Assembly (NCBI GenBank): GCA_013152105.1
Contig: JAADHA010000685.1
Coordinates: forward strand, 1 to 7,457
Reading direction: 5' to 3'
Length of the DNA: 7,457 nt
Origin: Oligoflexia bacterium
GTDB lineage: Bacteria > Myxococcota_A > UBA796 > UBA2385
The position numbers and the translations under genes were made by a program. How positions within the stretch are numbered: position 1 is the first letter of the stretch; each line of letters begins with the position of its first letter. A model generated the notes under the pieces. That model worked only from the letters and a program-made list of their open reading frames with translations, was not told the origin of the DNA and ran no database searches. Positions 6,619 to 7,457 of this stretch are shown piece after piece.

Positions 6619-6619
6619 C
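6596..6619. promoter_or_regulatory. Candidate VapB operator (8-bp inverted repeat)
   Basis: GTTGCACG (6596-6603) and CGTGCAAC (6612-6619) are a perfect inverted repeat with an 8-bp spacer. One arm covers the -35 box and the other abuts the -10 box, so bound protein would block RNA polymerase. This position and symmetry fit autorepression by a VapBC complex through its ribbon-helix-helix domains. The repeat is directly visible; its function is inferred. Confidence 0.6.
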
Positions 6620-7457
6620 AGGTGCCGTGGCCGGCATCCTCCTCGCCTCGCCTCGCTCTCCGCCTCCACGACCCAGTTCGAAAGTCGTCTCGTTGGGGTG
6701 AGCAACTCTTGAATGTGACCGCCTGCGCGCCATCGCAGCGGCTCTCGGCGTACCCGTGTGCGAGGTGGCTGGAGTTTCGACATGGCGGCTCACGCTCCGC
6801 CGGTGACCTCTGCGGCACCTGCCGGGGTTCCCGCTTCACGCCCTTGCCGGCAAGGCGATGTGGGACCGCCCAGGGCTGCCAGCGCCGTCTAGGTCCCCCG
6901 AATTCTGAAGGTGCGTCGGTCAACCCTGCCCGATCCTGAACGATCCGGCCTCCATTGCGGTGTTCGATGGTGTAAGTGCCTGTTTTTTGGTTCGGTGGTC
7001 CGCCGAAATGGGCAATACATTCAGAAATGGCGACACCTGAGTCGGCGGCCTTCAGGATCCCGGGGGGTTGGCGGTGCGGCAAGGCCATCGATCGGGCGAC
7101 GCCAGTCAGCAGCACGGCACCAAGCCTGTCGTGGTCGACCGCCGAGCGGTGTAGCCACACGTAGACCTCGTCACCTCCCTGGACGGTGGCCGCTCGAAGC
7201 TGGAGCAGGCCGAGCGCAGGCGAGCTGCCCTTTCCCGCTCGCTCGATCCGGCCGTACCCAGCGGTGAGTACCCGAGACAACCCGCTGAGAGGCCACGCGA
7301 ACACGACCTTGGCACCCGACCGTGTCCCCCTGGCCGTCCTCGACCGGCCGGATCGCCGGGCTACTGCCCCCCGTGGGCGCGATCCTACCCTCATGAAGTG
7401 GGCCGAGAAGGCCGGTACGACGCCGCCCTACAACCGCAGCGCGGGCGGTCTACGACG
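6620..7457. other. Unassigned region, no supported gene
   Basis: No frame here gives a recognisable protein. The longest open frame is on the minus strand (ATG 7394 to TGA 6570, 274 codons). Its second half is Arg/Cys/Gly-rich with erratic codon use, and it runs through the vapBC promoter, so I do not call it. The part at about 7100-7300 has somewhat more gene-like codons and could be a remnant. An AT-richer patch at 6965-7035 contains a T-run and an imperfect 17-bp palindrome (6991-7007). A short plus-strand reading at 6702-6804 resembles the end of a helix-turn-helix domain. A plus-strand ATG at 7393 opens a 21-codon frame that runs off the window, without a ribosome-binding site. Confidence 0.5.
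6641..6655 (+). repeat. CCTCG x3 microsatellite
   Basis: Three perfect tandem copies of CCTCG inside a wider pyrimidine-rich stretch (about 6637-6668) upstream of the vapBC promoter. No function can be assigned. Confidence 0.5.

Noticed and set aside
7393..7457. Possible start of a plus-strand gene (MKWAEKAGTT...)
   Set aside because: Only 21 codons are visible, with no ribosome-binding site and no recognisable motif; it cannot be supported.

Overview
This is a GC-rich, gene-dense bacterial chromosome segment. Its core genes are housekeeping genes: topoisomerase I, a XerC-type recombinase, a J-domain/TPR protein, adenylosuccinate synthetase and two tRNAs. The high GC content, strong GC bias at third codon positions and the soluble J-domain/TPR protein among housekeeping genes fit a Myxococcota- or other deltaproteobacteria-like genome. 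That placement is an inference and no marker here proves it.

Layout. Positions 1-2009 (minus strand) hold topA, cut at the window edge and interrupted by an apparent one-base deletion near 1428-1431. A 98-bp divergent spacer separates it from a plus-strand run: xerC (2108-3016), a J-domain/TPR gene (3081-4148), purA (4222-5568), tRNA-Lys(UUU) (5595-5667) and tRNA-Glu(UUC) (5704-5780). A strong hairpin terminator that can work in both directions follows at 5792-5824. Opposite it, on the minus strand, lies a VapBC-type toxin-antitoxin operon (vapC 5889-6284, vapB 6281-6562). Its promoter at 6590-6618 is well formed and is overlapped by an 8-bp inverted repeat that looks like an autoregulatory operator.

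The last ~840 bases (6620-7457) contain no gene I can support. They hold an AT-richer patch, an imperfect palindrome, a short tandem repeat, a possible remnant of a helix-turn-helix protein and one doubtful open frame. This stretch and vapBC look like accessory DNA lying downstream of the tRNA pair.

How the genes relate. TopA relaxes negative supercoils and XerC would resolve chromosome dimers, so the divergent pair serves DNA topology and segregation. PurA commits IMP to AMP synthesis. The J-domain/TPR protein is a probable Hsp70 co-chaperone or scaffold with no client visible here. VapBC is a self-contained growth-control or stability module with no evident link to its neighbours. I found no CRISPR array, phage gene or intact insertion sequence. 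The points most worth checking are the topA frameshift, the vapBC operator, the repeat-built insertion in PurA and the unassigned right end.
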